Shown here one piece after another: positions 33,204-35,294 of a stretch of 35,294 bases of DNA (position 1 is the stretch's first letter; every line of letters begins with the position of its first letter). A model generated the notes under the pieces. The model saw only the letters and a list, made by a program, of their open reading frames with translations. It was not told the DNA's origin and did no database searches. Source of the DNA: Halorubrum kocurii JCM 14978 (GTDB lineage Archaea > Halobacteriota > Halobacteria > Halobacteriales > Haloferacaceae); contig NZ_AOJH01000086.1 of the NCBI RefSeq assembly GCF_000337355.1, positions 1 through 35,294 on the forward strand, read 5' to 3'. The translations under genes were made by a program, and so were the position numbers.

Positions 33204-33935
33204 ATGAAGGTACTCGGCGTCGCCGGCCCGTCGGACTCCGGGAAGACGACCCTCGTCGCGAGGCTCGCGGGGCGACTCAGCGATCGCGGGGCGGTGGGAA
33301 CCGTCAAGCGGCTCACTCACGAGCCCGACATCGACACCGAAGGGAAGGACACGGCCAGGCATCGGGCGGCCGGAGCGGCGCGCACCGTCGGCCTCACCGA
33401 CGACGGCGGGTGGTTCGGCACCGGCGACGGGTGGGCTCTCCGGGACGTGCTCGACGGCTTCGCCGGCGAGTGCGACTACGCCCTCGTCGAGGGGTTCAGC
33501 GACGGCCGTCTTCCGAAGGTGTCGCTCGGCGACCGACCGGTCGCGGCCCCGATGGTGGCCACGGCGGCCGACGCCGACGGCATCGACCTCGACGAGCTGA
33601 CGGAAACCGTGACGGACCTCCCGTCCTACGAGACTCCGGCGTCCCTGGCGGCGGCGATCCGCGGCTCGGTCAGGACAGGCGTTTCCGGAAGCGTCGCGAC
33701 GAGCACCGTCCCGGAGGCAGAAGTGGCTTCCAGTGACGAGGTGGCGACACAGGTGGAGGCGGCGGATCGTCACCTCCGTTCGATAGGCGGCGTCCGCGGG
33801 GCGCGCGTCCACCGCCAGCCGTCGCTCTTCGACGACCACGACGACCTCGTCTATCTGGTGGTGCTGGCCGACGACTCAGTGAGGGCGAACGAGGCGATCG
33901 GGAGGGCGCTCGATCGCCTCGTCGAGGCGGCCTGA
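33204..33935 (+). CDS. mobB: MobB with a MoaE-like C-terminal tail
   Basis: A 243-residue protein. Residues 1-150 are MobB: the P-loop GPSDSGKTT (8-16), VGTVKRLTHEPDIDTEGKD and YALVEGFSDGRLPKV, which matches the conserved MobB end. MobB is a GTP-binding partner in attaching GMP to molybdopterin. Residues 170-243 (HLRSIGGVRGARVHRQPSLF and VYLVVLADDSVRANEAIGRAL) resemble the C-terminal half of MoaE, the large subunit of molybdopterin synthase, but without its usual Lys-rich end. It may therefore be a remnant or regulatory domain. The neighbouring TorD and NrfD genes support a molybdoenzyme context. Confidence 0.8.
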   Translation: MKVLGVAGPSDSGKTTLVARLAGRLSDRGAVGTVKRLTHEPDIDTEGKDTARHRAAGAARTVGLTDDGGWFGTGDGWALRDVLDGFAGECDYALVEGFSDGRLPKVSLGDRPVAAPMVATAADADGIDLDELTETVTDLPSYETPASLAAAIRGSVRTGVSGSVATSTVPEAEVASSDEVATQVEAADRHLRSIGGVRGARVHRQPSLFDDHDDLVYLVVLADDSVRANEAIGRALDRLVEAA

Positions 33936-33967
33936 CTCCCCTCTGTTTGCGGCGTTCTCAAGAGCCG

Positions 33968-33994
33968 GATCCCTCGCTGAACGATCCCTCGCTG
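33968..33994. repeat. 12-base direct repeat after mobB
   Basis: GATCCCTCGCTG occurs at 33968-33979 and 33983-33994, a 15-base period, in the 139-base gap between mobB and torD. No function is apparent. Confidence 0.6.
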
Positions 33995-34074
33995 CAAAAG
34001 CGACGCGTGCGGGCAGCGAATCGATCGAGTGCACCCGCCGAGACACGGTCAATTTCGCAAGTCGAGTCGTTTCG

Positions 34075-34659
34075 TTATCCGACTACCTCTCGGGTCGTCG
34101 CTGCCAGCGATGCATACAACTGTTCAGACGTCTCGTCCTCAACGCGTCGCGTGAACTCGTCGGTCCAAGCGCGGAGATGTTCCTCACGGAACTGCTCGAG
34201 CCGCTCGTCGAACCCTTCTTCTGCCAGGTACGCGGCGAACTCTAATTCCGTCGCGAGATGGTCTGGAAGGTCCGAGTGGTCCTGCGCGGGCCGGACGCCG
34301 AACTCTCGATACCAGCGCGTGACCGCCATCGTGGCTGGTCCCTTGACCGGGCCGAGTTCGTCAGGGTCGTCGCGATCGCGGTAGACACTCTCGTATGGCG
34401 GACATGGCGGTCCTGCCGGGCCGATAAACAGCCTTGTGTGTTCGGTTCGAAGCTCTCCGAGGTCCACCGGACCGAGGTCACCGAACACCGGTTCTAACGC
34501 ACCGGCTTCGACGGCCTCGACGAGCCGGTGGCTGGGTTCCCGCCAACACTCGGCGAGGACCGCGTACATCGCCGCTGCGTCTGACTGGGGCGCGTCGTTT
34601 TCGGCGGTTCGTTCGGGCGAGCGCTCGCGTTCAATCGGCGTGTCCGTTTGGTTGGTCAT
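34075..34659 (-). CDS. TorD/DmsD-family molybdoenzyme chaperone
   Basis: A 194-residue, mostly helical cytoplasmic protein. TorD-family marks are LRTEHTRLFIGPAG, PCPPYESVYRD and DLPDHLATELEFAAYL. These chaperones bind the twin-arginine signal of a molybdenum reductase and keep it ready for cofactor insertion. The ATG at 34659 overlaps the stop of the NrfD gene (ATGA), so they form one operon whose catalytic subunits must lie beyond the window's right end. The client could be a DMSO/TMAO, nitrate, polysulfide or similar reductase. Confidence 0.88.
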   Translation of the reverse strand: MTNQTDTPIERERSPERTAENDAPQSDAAAMYAVLAECWREPSHRLVEAVEAGALEPVFGDLGPVDLGELRTEHTRLFIGPAGPPCPPYESVYRDRDDPDELGPVKGPATMAVTRWYREFGVRPAQDHSDLPDHLATELEFAAYLAEEGFDERLEQFREEHLRAWTDEFTRRVEDETSEQLYASLAATTREVVG

Positions 34660-35256
34660 TGGTCTCGTGTGCCGCCGTCGGCCGCGTACGATGGCTCTGC
34701 GTCGACTCGCTGAATCGGCACGTACTTCAGGCCGAGCGTGACGATAAGCGCCCCGAAGGCGATGATACCGAGGGTGACGGCGATCTCGACGATCGTCGGG
34801 GTGTACGTCCCCGCAGTCGCCCAGATAGTGGTCGTAATGCCCGTGTACTCGCCGCCGAGCGAGATACCGGGCGCGGAGTCGATGTTGGCGACCTCGTACC
34901 CCGTGAACACGAGGCGGATCCCTTCGAACATCGTCCCGACGACTGCGAGGACGCTCGCCGTGAAGATGACTGACACGCGCTTTCGGAGGGACGGGAGCGC
35001 CAGCATAGCGAGTGGAACCGCGCCGCCGACGACGGTCCACAGCCAGAAGTACACCGAGTCCCCGATGAGGAAGTTACTCATGATGGCCCAGAACTCGAAG
35101 TGATCCGCCCAGGCGTGTGGTAGTCGCTCGGCCGCCAAGAGGTACACCACGTGGAACGCGAGGAAGATTCCGAGGATCTTGCCCAGACTCGTGAGCTCCT
35201 CTCGGTCGACCTCGAAGTTCGTGTACCGGTCCGCGAGGACCGACACGACCAGCAGC
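34656..35256 (-). CDS. NrfD/PsrC-like membrane anchor, 5' end missing
   Basis: About 200 residues of a polytopic membrane protein with at least five helices (IFLAFHVVYLLAAERLPHAW, FLIGDSVYFWLWTVVGGAVP, SVIFTASVLAVVGTMFEGIR, IVEIAVTLGIIAFGALIVTL). This is the NrfD/PsrC/DmsC type, which carries electrons between quinone and the molybdoenzyme on the outer side. The real N-terminus is lost: the frame continues to 35273 as MCIRDR, but those residues are encoded by the adapter starting at 35257 and must be removed. It overlaps torD. Confidence 0.82.
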
Positions 35257-35294
35257 CTGTCTCTTATACACATCTCTGATGGCGCGAGGGAGGC
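35257..35294. other. Sequencing adapter: Tn5 mosaic end plus 454 primer A
   Basis: 35257-35275 reads CTGTCTCTTATACACATCT, the reverse complement of the 19-base Tn5/Nextera mosaic end. 35276-35294 is the exact reverse complement of GCCTCCCTCGCGCCATCAG, the Roche 454 FLX primer A. Together they fill the window's right end without a gap. This is library adapter, not genomic DNA or a natural transposon. It also explains the spurious MCIRDR start of the NrfD frame. Confidence 0.97.

Noticed and set aside
35257-35275. Tn5-like mosaic end as a natural transposon end
   Set aside because: It abuts the exact 454 primer sequence and the contig end. There is no transposase or second end, so it is a library adapter.

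Overview
The window is high-GC haloarchaeal DNA. The proteins are very acidic (Asp/Glu-rich). Many genes have an archaeal TATA-like box about 25-30 bases before a nearly leaderless start. Several families are typical of Halobacteria: type IV pilins with the SPVIG motif, Bat-type HTH regulators, DUF5805, PAS/GAF sensor kinases and APC permease-UspA fusions. A Halorubrum-like organism is plausible, but I cannot fix the genus from sequence alone. I saw no tRNA, rRNA or CRISPR array. The last 38 bases are not genomic: they read as a Nextera/Tn5 mosaic end followed by a Roche 454 primer, so the right edge is a contig end with untrimmed adapter.

Layout, left to right. 1-3.2 kb looks lower in GC than most of the window: a cut-off gene, a small Cys-containing protein, an APC amino-acid permease with UspA-like C-terminal domains, and a type IV pilin. 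3.2-9.6 kb is housekeeping and accessory: a possible broken ORF, a methyltransferase, a DAO-family FAD oxidoreductase, an HTH regulator divergent from a DMT exporter, a YjdF-like membrane protein and a DHH phosphoesterase. 9.7-15 kb holds a REC-PAS-LOV-PAS histidine kinase, a secreted bactofilin-like protein with membrane helices, a radical SAM/SPASM protein and a UspA protein.

15-21.7 kb is the most coherent system. A minus-strand operon encodes TusA, an SQR-like flavoprotein, DUF1641, a second SQR-like flavoprotein and a second DUF1641 protein. Facing it are a Bat-type regulator overlapping a two-domain rhodanese, then a small winged-helix regulator. The same palindrome, GTTGTC-N4-GACAAC, lies before the TusA operon and before the winged-helix gene. 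Together these suggest a regulated reduced-sulfur (sulfide/persulfide/thiosulfate) oxidation module that passes electrons to quinone and sulfane sulfur through TusA and rhodanese.

21.8-27 kb contains a large multi-sensor histidine kinase, a frameshifted small ORF, and a DUF5805-tyrosine recombinase pair. 27-31.2 kb holds a divergent HisG-like protein, a long coiled-coil protein with an acidic repeat, and an UlaG-like metallo-hydrolase. 31.3-35.3 kb holds a PiT-type phosphate transporter, a UspA protein, MobB with a MoaE-like tail, and the end of an operon for a molybdenum respiratory enzyme (NrfD-type membrane anchor plus TorD chaperone). MobB, TorD and NrfD fit together as molybdoenzyme maturation and anaerobic respiration.
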